DNA of 64,000 bases from Glaciibacter superstes DSM 21135 (GTDB lineage Bacteria; Actinomycetota; Actinomycetes; Actinomycetales; Microbacteriaceae): NCBI RefSeq assembly GCF_000421145.1, contig NZ_ATWH01000018.1:1-64000 (forward strand), given 5' to 3'. Below are positions 17,924 through 27,657 of the stretch, one piece after another. The notes below the pieces were generated by a model. The model was not told the origin of the DNA and ran no database searches. It worked only from the letters and a program-made list of their open reading frames with translations. Numbering within the stretch: position 1 is the stretch's first letter; every line of letters starts with the position of its first letter. The position numbers were made by a program, and so were the translations under genes.

Positions 17924-18308
17924 AGGACATGGTTCAGATCAGTCTCATCACCGCCGGCTCGCACGTCGCGTGCGATGGCTCGGCCCCGTATCGGATTCGA
18001 TCCGACTTCGAGAAAATCGCTTTGATCAGAGAGGGTACGAAACAACCAGCCTCCCTGACCGCACTACCGACCGTTTCATCGGCGACGCCACAGGTGTGCA
18101 CCGCTCGACCGACTCCAGGATGCTGGGTAGCCCCCCACCGGAAAATGACTCCGACGTTGCGCTCCGTGCGGATCGCCCGCTATTCAATAGCCATACCCGC
18201 GCAGAGCCCGCGTGGTTGGCAGGCACAGCCGTTGAGATGCCCTCCCCACCACCCCCACCCGAAAAGGAACGGATGCCAAGGCATCCGCCCGAGAACGAAG
18301 GAGTCCTG
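17924..18308 (+). other. Intergenic stretch without a convincing gene
   Basis: The 385 bp after the ttuC-like gene contain open frames but none with recognisable protein features. A cytosine-rich run lies near 18245. GAAGGAG around 18297-18303 is the ribosome-binding site for the next gene. Base composition shifts toward higher G+C across this stretch, which may mark an old join. Confidence 0.5.
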
Positions 18309-19778
18309 ATGACGGACAACCGTGAGACCCAACTACTGGCGAGCGTGCCGAATGAACTGTTCATCGGGGGTGAGTGGCGCGCCGCCGAGGGCGGCAAGAC
18401 GCTCACCGTTTCCGACCCGGCGACAGGTGACGCCGTCAAGGCGATCGCGGATGCCTCGCCCTCCGACGGGAAGTCAGCGATGGACGCGGCATCCGACGCG
18501 TTCCCGGCGTGGGCGGCGACCTCGGCGCGCGAGCGCAGCGAGATCCTCCGCCGCGCGTTCGACCTGCTACAGGAGCTCAAGGAAGATTTCGCACTCCTCA
18601 TGACAATCGAGATGGGCAAGCCCCTCGCTGAGGCGCGCGGCGAGGTCGCGTACGGCGGCGAGTTCATCCGGTGGTTCAGCGAGGAGGCCCCGCGCGTGCA
18701 GGGCCGCTACGGCGCGAACCCGGAGGGCACCGGCCGCATGATCGTGTCGCAGCATCCGGTCGGGCCTTGCTTCCTGATCACTCCGTGGAACTTCCCTCTG
18801 GCGATGGCCACCCGCAAGATCGCCCCGGCGCTCGCAGCCGGCTGCACGGTGGTCATCAAGCCGGCAGCTCTCACTCCGCTGACGACCCTCTTCTTCGCGA
18901 AGCTGTTGGATGACGCGGGTGTGCCGAAGGGCGTCGTGAACGTCATCACGACCTCGACCTCGAGCGCAGTCTCGGAGCCAATCATCCGCGACCCGCGGCT
19001 GCGCAAGCTGTCGTTCACCGGCTCCACGCCGGTCGGCCAGGCATTACTCGAGCAGTCGGCGCAGGGGGTGCTGCGCACTTCGATGGAACTGGGCGGCAAC
19101 GCGCCGTTCGTGGTGTTCGAAGACGCCGACCTCGACAAAGCCGTCGACGGCGCGCTTGCGACGAAATTCCGCAACATCGGGCAGGCGTGCACGGCCGCGA
19201 ACCGATTCGTCGTCCACCGCTCCGTCGTAGACGAGTTCGCGCGCCGCGTCACCGAGCGGGTCCAGGGCTTCTCGATCGGTCGTGGCACCGAGGACGGCGT
19301 CACTGTCGGACCGCTCATCGATGACCGCGCGGTCGCGAAGGCGGCGCACCTCGTAGAGGATGCCGTGAAGCGTGGTGCGCAGGTGCGCACCGGCGGCTCC
19401 GCCGTCGAGCGGCCGGGCACCTTCTTCGAACCCACCGTGGTGACCGATGTGCAGCCGGGGAGCGACATCCTTCGTGAGGAGATCTTCGGACCGGTGCTCG
19501 CGATCGTTTCTTTCGACACCGAGGACGAAGCGGTGCGCATCGCCAACGACACCGAGTACGGGCTGGTCTCGTATGTGTTCACCGAGAACCTCGCGCGCGG
19601 CCAGCGCATGATCGAGCGACTCGAAACCGGGATGATGGGGCTCAACCTCGGCGTCGTCTCCAACGCCGCGGCGCCCTTCGGCGGCTGGAAGATGTCGGGC
19701 TTGGGCCGCGAGGGCGGCGCCGAGGGCATTCACGAGTACCTGCAGACGAAATACACGCTCACGCCGAACCCGTACTGA
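18309..19778 (+). CDS. NAD(P)-dependent succinate-semialdehyde-type aldehyde dehydrogenase
   Basis: A 489-residue aldehyde dehydrogenase resembling GabD. Conserved parts are [20 protein letters not shown] (cofactor site), the catalytic Glu in MELGGNAP, the catalytic Cys in GQACTAANR, and [10 protein letters not shown]. The ATG at 18309 was chosen because GAAGGAG precedes it and the protein start matches the family; the open frame upstream is not coding. It could oxidise an omega-semialdehyde produced by the fusion enzyme upstream (inference). Codon use is more G+C-biased than the preceding operon. Confidence 0.85.
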   Translation: MTDNRETQLLASVPNELFIGGEWRAAEGGKTLTVSDPATGDAVKAIADASPSDGKSAMDAASDAFPAWAATSARERSEILRRAFDLLQELKEDFALLMTIEMGKPLAEARGEVAYGGEFIRWFSEEAPRVQGRYGANPEGTGRMIVSQHPVGPCFLITPWNFPLAMATRKIAPALAAGCTVVIKPAALTPLTTLFFAKLLDDAGVPKGVVNVITTSTSSAVSEPIIRDPRLRKLSFTGSTPVGQALLEQSAQGVLRTSMELGGNAPFVVFEDADLDKAVDGALATKFRNIGQACTAANRFVVHRSVVDEFARRVTERVQGFSIGRGTEDGVTVGPLIDDRAVAKAAHLVEDAVKRGAQVRTGGSAVERPGTFFEPTVVTDVQPGSDILREEIFGPVLAIVSFDTEDEAVRIANDTEYGLVSYVFTENLARGQRMIERLETGMMGLNLGVVSNAAAPFGGWKMSGLGREGGAEGIHEYLQTKYTLTPNPY

Positions 19779-19785
19779 CCCACTC

Positions 19786-20110
19786 CCAGTTCGAGTAGAT
19801 CCTGAACGCCCTCGAGGAGGAGGTCCCGGAAGTCGCCGAGCGCCTCGAGGGCGCACCCGCGCGAACGTACTCGCGTTCACCGGCTTCCCGAAAGTGATCT
19901 GGCGCAAGATCTGGTCCAAAAACCCTCAGGCGTGCCTCAACCGCGAGATCCGGCGTCGGACCGATGTCGTGGGCGCCTTCCCGAAGCGCGTCCATGGTCC
20001 ACCCCGTCGGCGCGGTCTGGGCCGAAGAGCACGATGACGAATGGACTGAGGGACGTCCTACCTCGGCATCGACGTACCAAGCCGCTCACGTCTCACCGCC
20101 GTCACGACCA
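19786..20110 (+). pseudogene. IS256-family transposase C-terminal remnant
   Basis: Reading across frames recovers the IS256 C-terminus: [18 protein letters not shown], then [30 protein letters not shown], then EHDDEWTEG and YLGIDVPSRSRLTAVTTK. The pieces are in different frames and interrupted, so the gene is dead. Only the last third is present. It lies directly after the aldehyde dehydrogenase stop codon and probably marks the boundary between two acquired segments. Confidence 0.8.
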
Positions 20111-20496
20111 AGAATGGAGGAACCCACCAAAATTGGCGCCCTCAGCGCCCAACAAATCCACGGATCCTACTGTGGATCTGTCACTGACGCCGGTGGTGCT
20201 GTGGGCCGGCCTGAATATGACTTGATAGGAGTCTGACCGGGAATTCGTCCCACCTTTATGCTTTCTGCTCCACTCGACCCGCGGTGACGTTTCCACTGAT
20301 CCTGAGGAAGTGAATCCGTCTATGGAGAGCATGACAGTCCCCGCACCCTACGCCCACCGTTCTTCGCCGCCCGGTTTGCTGGTCACGCGATTCGATACGC
20401 GCATACATACCCATCACGTCGCGATAGTTCACAATCTCGGTCGCCCGGTCGCTGATCGAGATTTCGCCATCAGGCAAACACCCCAGCGCAGCATGC
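20111..20496. other. Intergenic stretch with no supported gene
   Basis: About 385 bp between the IS256 remnant and the LacI-type regulator. Short open frames occur on both strands, but none has a recognisable family or a good ribosome-binding site. It may include further decayed IS sequence. Confidence 0.4.
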
Positions 20497-21498
20497 CTAC
20501 GCCGTCGACCGCACAATAAGCTCCGGTGCTAGGAGCTCGCTCTCTGCCCCTCTGTTGTCAAGCAGCGAGAGTAGCTTTTCGAAGCTCAAACGCCCCATCT
20601 CGACCATTGGCGAGCGAACGGTGGTGAGGTTCACGGCCTCCGCGATGGGGGTGTCGTTGTAGCCGACGACCGCGATGTCGTCTGGCACCGAAATGCCGAG
20701 CGCCTGCAGGGCTCCAATCGCGCCAATTGCCGCAAAATCGTTCACCGCGAACACCGCCTCAGGGCGGGCGTGGGCGGCCAGAATCTCGGCGATCGCTGCC
20801 TGTCCGGCAGGCGCGTCGAAGCCTGCGTAGTGGATGTCAACATCCGAGCCCCCGACGCCATGTTCCTCCAGCATCTCAAGAAAGCCTCCAGCGCGGTCGA
20901 CCGTGGTCGAGGCGTACTGTGCGCCTGCTATCACGGCGAAGCGCTGCCGTCCGGTCGAGAGCAGATGCGAAGCTGCGAGCCGTCCGCCGGCAACGTCGTC
21001 GCAGGTGACTGAAACGTGGCCGGACCTCCGACGCGACACGAGCGTGAGCGGCACGCCGCGCGCCGCTAGCTCATCGAGATACGGCGAATCCAGGCTCGCG
21101 TCACCAAAGATGAGTCCGTCGACACGGCGGGCCAGCAGCGCCTCGGTTCGCAAGCGCTGGCGGGTGGGGTCGTCGAGGGAGTTGGCAACCACCGTCATCC
21201 GCCCGCACGCCTCGGCCGCCGCGTCGATGCCCTCGTAGATAGTGGCGAGCACGTAGTCCTGCAGGCGCGGCACGATCACCCCAACCAGATCAGAACGCGA
21301 GGTTCGAAGCGAGGCCGCGTGCGGGTTACGCGCATAGCCGCGCGCGCCCGCCAGTTCTCGGACGCGGCGGATGGTTTGGGGGGATGCCCATTTAGCTTCT
21401 GTGCCCGGTTCGGCATTGATGATCCGAGAGACAGTTGAGACATTGAGCCCCAGCTCGCTGGCGAGGGATTTGAGCGTGACGGGCTCCGTGACGTCCAT
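20497..21498 (-). CDS. LacI-family transcriptional regulator
   Basis: A 333-residue repressor/activator. The N-terminus has the LacI DNA-binding domain (TLKSLASELGLNVSTVSRIIN plus the hinge), followed by the periplasmic-binding-protein-like sensor domain (DLVGVIVPRLQDYVLATIYEGI, AVFAVNDFAAIGAIGAL). The ATG at 21498 was preferred over upstream starts because it sets the normal distance to the helix-turn-helix. It is divergent from the asparaginase-led operon, with a repeat array between them, and so probably controls that operon. The effector is unknown. Confidence 0.88.
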   Translation of the reverse strand: MDVTEPVTLKSLASELGLNVSTVSRIINAEPGTEAKWASPQTIRRVRELAGARGYARNPHAASLRTSRSDLVGVIVPRLQDYVLATIYEGIDAAAEACGRMTVVANSLDDPTRQRLRTEALLARRVDGLIFGDASLDSPYLDELAARGVPLTLVSRRRSGHVSVTCDDVAGGRLAASHLLSTGRQRFAVIAGAQYASTTVDRAGGFLEMLEEHGVGGSDVDIHYAGFDAPAGQAAIAEILAAHARPEAVFAVNDFAAIGAIGALQALGISVPDDIAVVGYNDTPIAEAVNLTTVRSPMVEMGRLSFEKLLSLLDNRGAESELLAPELIVRSTA

Positions 21499-21587
21499 GG
21501 TCAGTCTCCAATTCTCTGCCGCGCGACCTGATAGTCGTGTTTGCGTGAGCGACGTCCGTTGCCATAGTATCAACGCTACGTCGAACA

Positions 21588-21625
21588 CATACGTTTGCGG
21601 CACACGTTTGCCGCATACGTTTGCT
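21588..21625 (+). promoter_or_regulatory. Operator array: three direct repeats at 13-bp spacing
   Basis: ACGTTTGC occurs at 21592-21599, 21605-21612 and 21618-21625, exactly 13 bp apart. On the other strand this reads GCAAACGT, similar to half-sites of many LacI-family operators. It lies in the divergent promoter between the LacI-type gene and the asparaginase gene, and is best explained as a regulator binding array. Confidence 0.6.
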
Positions 21626-21697
21626 TAATTTCTCAATAGCGGCCCACCGCATCGCGGAGCCGGAAGCAAGCCTTGTCTACATGGAAGTAGCAGCGAA

Positions 21698-22654
21698 GTG
21701 GCACACATTAAAGTTCTTGGCACCGGAGGAACCATCGCGTCCTCCTCAAATGGGGCAGCGGGCGCCGTCGCCAAGGCAGGCGCGGCCGAGCTCATCTCAG
21801 GGCTTGTCATCGAGCACGCCGTTTCCCACCGCGATATCTTCACCCTCGGCAGCTACCAGCTCACGCTCAAGCACCTGCGCCTCATTGCGCGGGGCGTGGC
21901 TGCGGCCGCCAACGACCCGGATGTTGACGGCATCGTTGTCACCCATGGCACTGACACGCTCGAAGAGACCGCCTTCCTACTCGACCTTGTGCACAACTCG
22001 CCAAAACCGGTTGTGATCACGGGCGCGCAGCGCACAGCAGACTACGACGCCCCCGATGGTCCCGGCAATATCGCCGAAGCCATCGCCGTTGCCGCGGACC
22101 CAAATATGCGCGAACTAGGGGCTCTTATCTCGTTCAGCGGTACCGTGCGCACGGCACGCGGAGCGCGCAAGAGCCACACCGTTGCAGCGTCGCCCTTCGG
22201 AGGCGGCACCGAAGTGGCTCACTTCGCCGGCATGCGGCTGGTGCAAACCGCATCCACCATCCATCGCGTACCCCTCGACTTGCCGTCCGAGGCATTCGAC
22301 GAGACGGTGGTGGATATTGTGAGCACCTACCCAGGTGCCGAACCGGTGCTGCTCACGGCGGCTCTCGAGCGCTCCGCCGCCGTTGTCATCTCCGGAACAG
22401 GCGTTGGCAACGCCGGCCCCGGCTTCGCCGAGGTGGTTCAGGCCTCCCCTCAGCCCATCGTGCTCTCAACCCGCGTGCCCTGGGGGCCCGTCGTGCCAAT
22501 GTACGGGAACGGCGGCGGTATCGACCTGGTTGCCGCCGGGGCGATTCTTGCGGGCGATCTCAACCCTTACCAATCCCGAATTCTCACTGCTCTACTGGTT
22601 TCGCAGGGCTATACCGGAGCAGACTTCGCCGAGCATTTCGCTCGGCATCGCTAA
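21698..22654 (+). CDS. Asparaginase-family amidohydrolase
   Basis: A 318-residue cytoplasmic enzyme of the asparaginase/glutaminase family, which releases ammonia from a terminal amide. The two active-site motifs are clear: [12 protein letters not shown] with the first Thr, and [16 protein letters not shown] with the second Thr and Asp. The C-terminal part has [19 protein letters not shown] start at 21698 is used, with only a weak ribosome-binding site. As the first gene after the operator array and next to an imidase-like gene, it could hydrolyse a half-amide rather than asparagine itself (inference). Confidence 0.85.
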   Translation: MAHIKVLGTGGTIASSSNGAAGAVAKAGAAELISGLVIEHAVSHRDIFTLGSYQLTLKHLRLIARGVAAAANDPDVDGIVVTHGTDTLEETAFLLDLVHNSPKPVVITGAQRTADYDAPDGPGNIAEAIAVAADPNMRELGALISFSGTVRTARGARKSHTVAASPFGGGTEVAHFAGMRLVQTASTIHRVPLDLPSEAFDETVVDIVSTYPGAEPVLLTAALERSAAVVISGTGVGNAGPGFAEVVQASPQPIVLSTRVPWGPVVPMYGNGGGIDLVAAGAILAGDLNPYQSRILTALLVSQGYTGADFAEHFARHR

Positions 22655-22691
22655 ACCACAAACGCAACGCATCGCGACACTCGGAGGCAAC

Positions 22692-23570
22692 ATGTCAAAG
22701 AAGATTTATGTCAGTATCGGAATCGATGTCGACGCCGTTGGGGGCTGGCTCGGTTCCTACGGCGGCGAAGATTCCCCCGGTGATATCTCGCGCGGTCTCT
22801 TCGCCGGCGAGGTAGGGGTTCCCCGTCTACTCAAGCTCATGACCGACCGCGACCTGCCCACCACGTGGTTTTGGCCCGGCCACTCGATCGAAACCTTCCC
22901 CGAGCAGTTCGACGCAACCGTCGCCGCAGGCCACGAGGTTGGCGTGCACGGCTACAGCCACGAGAACCCCCTCGCGATGACCCGCGAGCAGGAGACCGAG
23001 GTGCTCGACCACTGCATCGACCTATTTGTGAGCAAAACAGGCGTTCGCCCCGAGGGCTACGTGGCCCCGTGGTGGGAGTTTTCCACCGTCACCAACGAAA
23101 TCCTGCTCGAGCGGGGCTTCCTCTACGACCACTCACTCATGCACAACGACTTCACGCCATACCGCGTGCGCGTTGGCGACAGTTGGACCAAGATCGACTA
23201 CAACGCTCCACGGGCCGCCGACTGGATGAAACCCCTCGTGCGCGGCGAGGAGACTGACCTCATCGAGATTCCCGCCAACTGGTACCTCGACGATCTGCCT
23301 CCCATGATGTTCATCAAGGGCTCGGCCAACAGCCACGGCTTCGTGAGCCCCCGCGACATCGAGCAGATGTGGAAGGACCAGTTCGACTGGGTCTACCGCG
23401 AGATGGACTACGCCGTTTTCCCGATCACCATTCACCCCGATGTTTCAGGACGCCCACAGAACCTCCTCATGATCGAACGCCTGATCGAGCACATGAGCAG
23501 CCATGATGGCGTGGAATTCGCCACCATGAAAGACATCGCTCGCGATTTCGACCAGAGGTTCCCGCGCTAA
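22692..23570 (+). CDS. Polysaccharide-deacetylase-fold hydrolase, cyclic imide hydrolase-like
   Basis: A 292-residue NodB/polysaccharide deacetylase-fold protein. Motifs include [17 protein letters not shown] at the N-terminus, the metal-site [14 protein letters not shown], and [12 protein letters not shown]. There is no signal peptide, so it acts in the cytoplasm and not on the wall. The length and N-terminal Asp-Val-Asp motif fit the bacterial imidase (cyclic imide hydrolase) described from Pseudomonas putida; PuuE-type allantoinase is the main alternative. A GGAGG-like site precedes the ATG at 22692. Confidence 0.72.
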   Translation: MSKKIYVSIGIDVDAVGGWLGSYGGEDSPGDISRGLFAGEVGVPRLLKLMTDRDLPTTWFWPGHSIETFPEQFDATVAAGHEVGVHGYSHENPLAMTREQETEVLDHCIDLFVSKTGVRPEGYVAPWWEFSTVTNEILLERGFLYDHSLMHNDFTPYRVRVGDSWTKIDYNAPRAADWMKPLVRGEETDLIEIPANWYLDDLPPMMFIKGSANSHGFVSPRDIEQMWKDQFDWVYREMDYAVFPITIHPDVSGRPQNLLMIERLIEHMSSHDGVEFATMKDIARDFDQRFPR

Positions 23571-23603
23571 GCCGCGGCCTCCCTACTGAAAGGAACTTTT
23601 CTC

Positions 23604-24983
23604 ATGACCACACCTTCCGCGATAAAAGACGCCCAAAACCAGCGATCCACACCTCCAACGGGGCAAACGGCGCCCTGGGACGTGCCCATCACCAAAAAAA
23701 CCATCACTCAGGTTTCGATCGTTTGCTTCATCGCATGGGTCGCCTCCGTGTACGACTACACCCTGTTCGGCACCCTGCTCCCGGTGATCGCCGCGGACTT
23801 CGGCTGGGATGCCGGCCAAGCCACCATGATCAACACCTTTGCCACGGTTGGCGTATTCATCGTGTCGCTTGTTGTTGGCACGATTCTTGACCGTCTCGGC
23901 CGCAAACGCGCGCTTATCCTCCTCATGATCGGCGGCGCGGTTGCCTCCGGCCTCACTGGTGCCGCTGTGGGTGCTGCGAGCCTGGTAATCATTCGCGCCT
24001 TCTCAGGCTTCTCGATCTCCGAAGAGGTTGTGAACGCGGTCTACCTCAACGAGATATACAAGAAGGCCAAGAGCCGCGGCTTCATGTTCAGCCTCGTGCA
24101 GTCAGGCTGGCCAGTAGGCGCACTGCTGTCGGCCGGCCTCTCGGCCCTCCTGCTACCCATCATCGGATGGCGTTGGAGCTTCGTGTTTGCCGCCGCGCTG
24201 TCGCTCATCGTTGTTGCCGTCGCCACACGGCTGCCGGAATCTCCTACTTTTGCTGCCATGAAGGAAGTTCGCCGCCGCCGCGCGGCCGACGACATCGAGG
24301 GCGCCAACTCGCTCGCCGCCGAACACGACCTGGAAGTGGCTAGCCAGTACAAGACCGGCCTCAAGGATGTCTTCACCAAGGAACTGCGGATGAACACCAT
24401 CTGCCTGTCGCTCGCCTGGTTCTTCAGCTGGGTCGCCATCCAGGTCTTCTCGGTGCTTGGCACCACGGTGCTCGTTGAGGCCAAGGCCGTTTCATTCGAC
24501 AATGCCCTGCTCATCCTTGTGATTGCAAACGCAGTTGCGTTCCTCGGCTACCTCGTGCACGGCTGGGTTGGCGACCGCCTCGGCCGCAAGCTCACGGTCA
24601 CGCTCGGTTGGGTGCTCGGCGGAGTTTCGTCGACGGTCATGCTCTTCGGCCCGAGCGACGCAACATTTGTTATTACGTTGTACGCGATCACCCTGTTCTT
24701 CCTCACCGGACCCTTCGCTGCGCTGCTCTTCCACATGGGTGAATCATTTCCAGCCCACGTTCGCGGCATGGGCACCAACGTTGCACACGTTATGGCTCCC
24801 GTCGGCGGCATCGCCGGATCGTTCTTCCTCGGGGCGCTGCTACTCGCGGATGTAGACATGATGTGGGCCGCGTTCTTCACCGGCTCGCTCGGCCTCTTCC
24901 TCGCCGGCCTGAGCATGCTCGGTACCCGCACGACCAATCGGTTGGGCGACCACAAGAAGGCAAAGGAGTACGCAGCAGCATGA
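23604..24983 (+). CDS. MFS transporter (metabolite:H+ symporter type)
   Basis: A 459-residue inner-membrane transporter with about 12 hydrophobic helices. Motif A DRLGRKRA follows helix 2, and the related VGDRLGRK is in the second half. A central loop with charged residues (VRRRRAADDIEGAN) lies between helices 6 and 7. The gene follows the imidase-like gene by 33 bp, has AAAGGAAC as ribosome-binding site, and overlaps the next SDR gene (ATGA). It probably imports the substrate of this operon. Confidence 0.88.
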   Translation: MTTPSAIKDAQNQRSTPPTGQTAPWDVPITKKTITQVSIVCFIAWVASVYDYTLFGTLLPVIAADFGWDAGQATMINTFATVGVFIVSLVVGTILDRLGRKRALILLMIGGAVASGLTGAAVGAASLVIIRAFSGFSISEEVVNAVYLNEIYKKAKSRGFMFSLVQSGWPVGALLSAGLSALLLPIIGWRWSFVFAAALSLIVVAVATRLPESPTFAAMKEVRRRRAADDIEGANSLAAEHDLEVASQYKTGLKDVFTKELRMNTICLSLAWFFSWVAIQVFSVLGTTVLVEAKAVSFDNALLILVIANAVAFLGYLVHGWVGDRLGRKLTVTLGWVLGGVSSTVMLFGPSDATFVITLYAITLFFLTGPFAALLFHMGESFPAHVRGMGTNVAHVMAPVGGIAGSFFLGALLLADVDMMWAAFFTGSLGLFLAGLSMLGTRTTNRLGDHKKAKEYAAA

Positions 24984-25765
24984 GTATCCGACGTGACGAT
25001 AATCTTGCGGGCAAAGTAGCCGTCATCTCCGGCGGCGCGAGCGGCATCGGCCAAGCTCTCGCTGTGGCATACGCCAGAGCCGACGCACACAGCGTGATCG
25101 GCTACTTTGCTGGCGACCCGCACTCGAAGACCCAGACGCAGGAGCTGGTTGCTGCCGTTGGTGGCCGCTGCCTTACGGTTCCTGTCGACGTGCGCGACTA
25201 CGAGCAGACCGAGGCCCTCGCCCAGGCTGCTGTTGATGCCTTCGGAAGGCTGGACATTGCGGTTGCCGCGGCGGGCATTCTTCGCCGCAACTCCCTCGCC
25301 GACATGACCGACAAAGCGTGGGGCGACATGATAGATGTTGATCTCTCGGGCGTCATGCGCGTCTTCCGGTCTTGCTCGGCTCGCATGACCGAGGGCGGCG
25401 CCATGGTCGCCACCTCATCGATCGCGGGCGGCGTCTATGGCTGGGAGGAGCACTCTCACTACGCGGCTGCCAAATCGGGCCTGCTGGGGCTATGCCGCTC
25501 GCTTGCCGTTGAACTCGCGCCAAAGGGCATCCGTGTGAACACGGTCATTCCTGGCCTCATCGAGAGCCCGCAGTCGCTCGACGCCAAGAACTCGCTTGGC
25601 AGAGAGGGGCTGGATGCAGCGAACGCTGGTATCCCACTGGGCCGAGTTGGCAATGTGGACGAGGCGGCGCGCGTGCTCCGCTTCCTTACGAGCGACGACT
25701 CCGCCTACATCACCGGCCAAGAGATCATCGTCGACGGCGGCCTCACGATTCGGTGGCCAAGCTGA
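24980..25765 (+). CDS. SDR-family oxidoreductase 1
   Basis: A 261-residue classical short-chain dehydrogenase. The cofactor site SGGASGIGQALA is at the N-terminus, the catalytic Tyr/Lys pair in HYAAAKSG with Ser in ATSSIAGG, and a typical C-terminus (YITGQEIIVDGGLTIRW). The start at 24980 was chosen because it overlaps the MFS stop codon (ATGA). The NAG motif normally seen before helix 4 reads AAAG. The substrate is unknown; it works beside a second, related SDR. Confidence 0.85.
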   Translation: MSIRRDDNLAGKVAVISGGASGIGQALAVAYARADAHSVIGYFAGDPHSKTQTQELVAAVGGRCLTVPVDVRDYEQTEALAQAAVDAFGRLDIAVAAAGILRRNSLADMTDKAWGDMIDVDLSGVMRVFRSCSARMTEGGAMVATSSIAGGVYGWEEHSHYAAAKSGLLGLCRSLAVELAPKGIRVNTVIPGLIESPQSLDAKNSLGREGLDAANAGIPLGRVGNVDEAARVLRFLTSDDSAYITGQEIIVDGGLTIRWPS

Positions 25766-26538
25766 TGACAGTCTCGAACGCGGGAATGCGTCAGCTCGCC
25801 GGGAAGGTCGCCGTAATCACCGGTGCCGCGAGCGGCATTGGCCAGGCTATCGCCTCGCTCTACGCCGCCGAGGGTGCCACCATTGCCCTGCTCGATCTCT
25901 CAGTTGAGCGCCTCGCCGAAAGCGTCGCTCTTTGCGAGCAGGAAGGTGCAATCGCCTCGGCTCACGCCGTCGACGTGACCAATTCCGAGTCGGTTCGCCA
26001 GGTCATGGATACGGTGGTCGCCACACACGGCGGTATCAACATCCTCGTCAACAGCGCGGGCATCCTGGACCAGACGCCCCTGCTCGAAATGTCCGAGGAG
26101 ACCTTCGACCGCACGATCGAGGTTGACCTCAAGGGAATCTTCACCGCCTGCCGATGGGCGGCGCCCGTGATGGTTGCTTCTGGAGTTGGTGGCCGGATCA
26201 TCAACATCGCTTCGCAGCTCGGGCTCAAGGGCGGGGTTGGGCTCACGCACTACGCCGCGGCAAAGGCGGGCGTCATCGGATTTACCAAGTCGCTCGCACT
26301 CGAGCTCGCTCCACACGGCGTGCTTGCCAACGTAATCGCCCCTGGGCCCATCTTCACGCCGCTCATTGACGGTCTCTCTGAGGATTGGAAGGCCGCCAAG
26401 CAGGCCGAGCTGCCCATTGGCCGCTTCGGCTACGCCTACGAAATTGCGCCAACCGCGCTGCTGCTCGCGAGCGACCCCGGCGGCAACCTATACACGGGTC
26501 AGACGCTCGGCCCCAACAGCGGCGACGTGATGCCATAA
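25765..26538 (+). CDS. SDR-family oxidoreductase 2
   Basis: A 257-residue classical short-chain dehydrogenase with ITGAASGIGQAIA, the NSAGIL motif, the catalytic HYAAAKAG and a preceding NIASQLG (the usual Ser is still present). The ATG at 25765 overlaps the stop codon of the previous gene (TGATG); a GTG at 25753 is an alternative. Together with the first SDR it may carry out successive alcohol oxidations or a reduction/epimerisation. Confidence 0.85.
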   Translation: MTVSNAGMRQLAGKVAVITGAASGIGQAIASLYAAEGATIALLDLSVERLAESVALCEQEGAIASAHAVDVTNSESVRQVMDTVVATHGGINILVNSAGILDQTPLLEMSEETFDRTIEVDLKGIFTACRWAAPVMVASGVGGRIINIASQLGLKGGVGLTHYAAAKAGVIGFTKSLALELAPHGVLANVIAPGPIFTPLIDGLSEDWKAAKQAELPIGRFGYAYEIAPTALLLASDPGGNLYTGQTLGPNSGDVMP

Positions 26539-26565
26539 CTGCGGCCCAGGCTGGAGGAAATACAT

Positions 26566-27282
26566 ATGTGCGGAGGATGCCCCGGAGGTAGTGTGATCTC
26601 ACCCCTAAGTGCTCACGTCACCCTTCGGGGCATCAAAGCGCAGGTTACACGCGAGCTCTCCTCGCGCTGCGCCCCAAATTTTCGGGTCGGCGTATTTGGC
26701 GACTCGTGGGTTGTCACTGGCGCAACGGGCAAGCAGACAGTGTGCGCCTCGATCGAGGATGCGGCGTTTGCCGTAGTGGGCGCGGTGTGTGTTGCAGGGA
26801 TGCCGGCTGCGGCTGCTCAAATCCTTCTGAACGTGGACGCCCCGACCGTGGATTCGGGTATGTCGGGAATCCTCGAGGACGGCCCTCGCAGCGCTATCGT
26901 GACCGAAGCCGCGACCACTACTCTTATAGCGCCCGGACAGCCGCTGGCGCCAAGACTCACCGGCGTCCCATCGTTCCCCGACCCGGGAGCGCTGACCCCG
27001 TCCGAGCTCGTCGACTGCTTGCTCTGGTTTGCGGCGACCCACCCGGTCGCGCTTCTTGAGCATCCGTTGCCACCGAAAGAGGAATTGGTGCTCGCCCCCG
27101 ATTGCCCGGGGTGTCGGAGCCGTTCCGCAAACTCGCATTTAGCACGAATCACCTTGAATACGAACCATTGGGACCCTAGCTGTTTATGTCGTTGCCGAGC
27201 TATATCAGGTCCGACAACGCTACAAGGGGCCGGTTCATCGCCTTGCAGTATCGGAGCAACAAGGCGGCCGTTGATCGTCTGA
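26566..27282 (+). CDS. Unrecognised protein with CGGC N-terminus, C-terminal tail probably aberrant
   Basis: I do not recognise this family. The 238-residue frame begins MCGGCPGGSVIS, with two Cys in a CxxC arrangement, has a GGAGGA ribosome-binding site, and follows the second SDR by 27 bp as the last gene of the operon. Residues 1 to about 180 look coding, with alternating hydrophobic segments (WVVTGATGKQTVCASIEDAA). Beyond about 27125 the composition and G+C fall, and a Cys-rich tail (SCLCRC) appears, so the original C-terminus may have been lost by rearrangement. A metal- or redox-related role is only a guess from the CxxC. Confidence 0.55.
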   Translation: MCGGCPGGSVISPLSAHVTLRGIKAQVTRELSSRCAPNFRVGVFGDSWVVTGATGKQTVCASIEDAAFAVVGAVCVAGMPAAAAQILLNVDAPTVDSGMSGILEDGPRSAIVTEAATTTLIAPGQPLAPRLTGVPSFPDPGALTPSELVDCLLWFAATHPVALLEHPLPPKEELVLAPDCPGCRSRSANSHLARITLNTNHWDPSCLCRCRAISGPTTLQGAGSSPCSIGATRRPLIV

Positions 27283-27657
27283 AGCTGCTCCCCGCGGAGG
27301 CAGCTCTTGTATCGCAGAGGCTTGGCAAGAGGATTTGCTTTGCGGCAGTGAATGCCCGTCGCCCGCTGTCTGCGTCCAAGTCGTATGACCTGGCAGACCG
27401 ATTGGCGCCGCTGCTATGGTCGAAAGGTCTGCCTTGCTGATCGAGTTTCTCATGCCTCAGCCGGCTTCCGCTTGGTCATCGCCTGACCTCGCGGCAGGCC
27501 GGTTTTCCGCGCTGAGGAATCCCCCCCACCTCGGCGGGCGAGTATCGAGCGCGGCTGTATGGTCTGCCTCAAGACCCTGCGTCATCCGGCTCAGTGTCAG
27601 TCGATCTCCTGATTGCCTGCGTGCGCAGGAGGTAGCCGCACTCCAAAGGAAGAGACA
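27283..27657. other. Intergenic stretch before the binding-protein gene, nothing recognised
   Basis: A short frame at 27186-27440 on the plus strand overlaps the tail of the previous gene but matches nothing I know. G+C is lower than on either side. An AAAGGAAGAG ribosome-binding site ends this stretch before the ATG at 27658. The promoter for the following genes should lie here. Confidence 0.4.

Noticed and set aside
17970..18308. N-terminal 113-residue extension of the semialdehyde dehydrogenase
   Set aside because: It has no resemblance to the family, and a strong ribosome-binding site precedes the ATG at 18309.
22335..22691. Long N-terminal extension of the imidase-like hydrolase
   Set aside because: It overlaps the asparaginase gene in another frame, and the GGAGG-preceded ATG at 22692 starts the conserved protein.
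27186..27440. 84-residue plus-strand frame
   Set aside because: It has no family resemblance, a poor ribosome-binding site and overlaps the previous gene's tail; left as unsupported.
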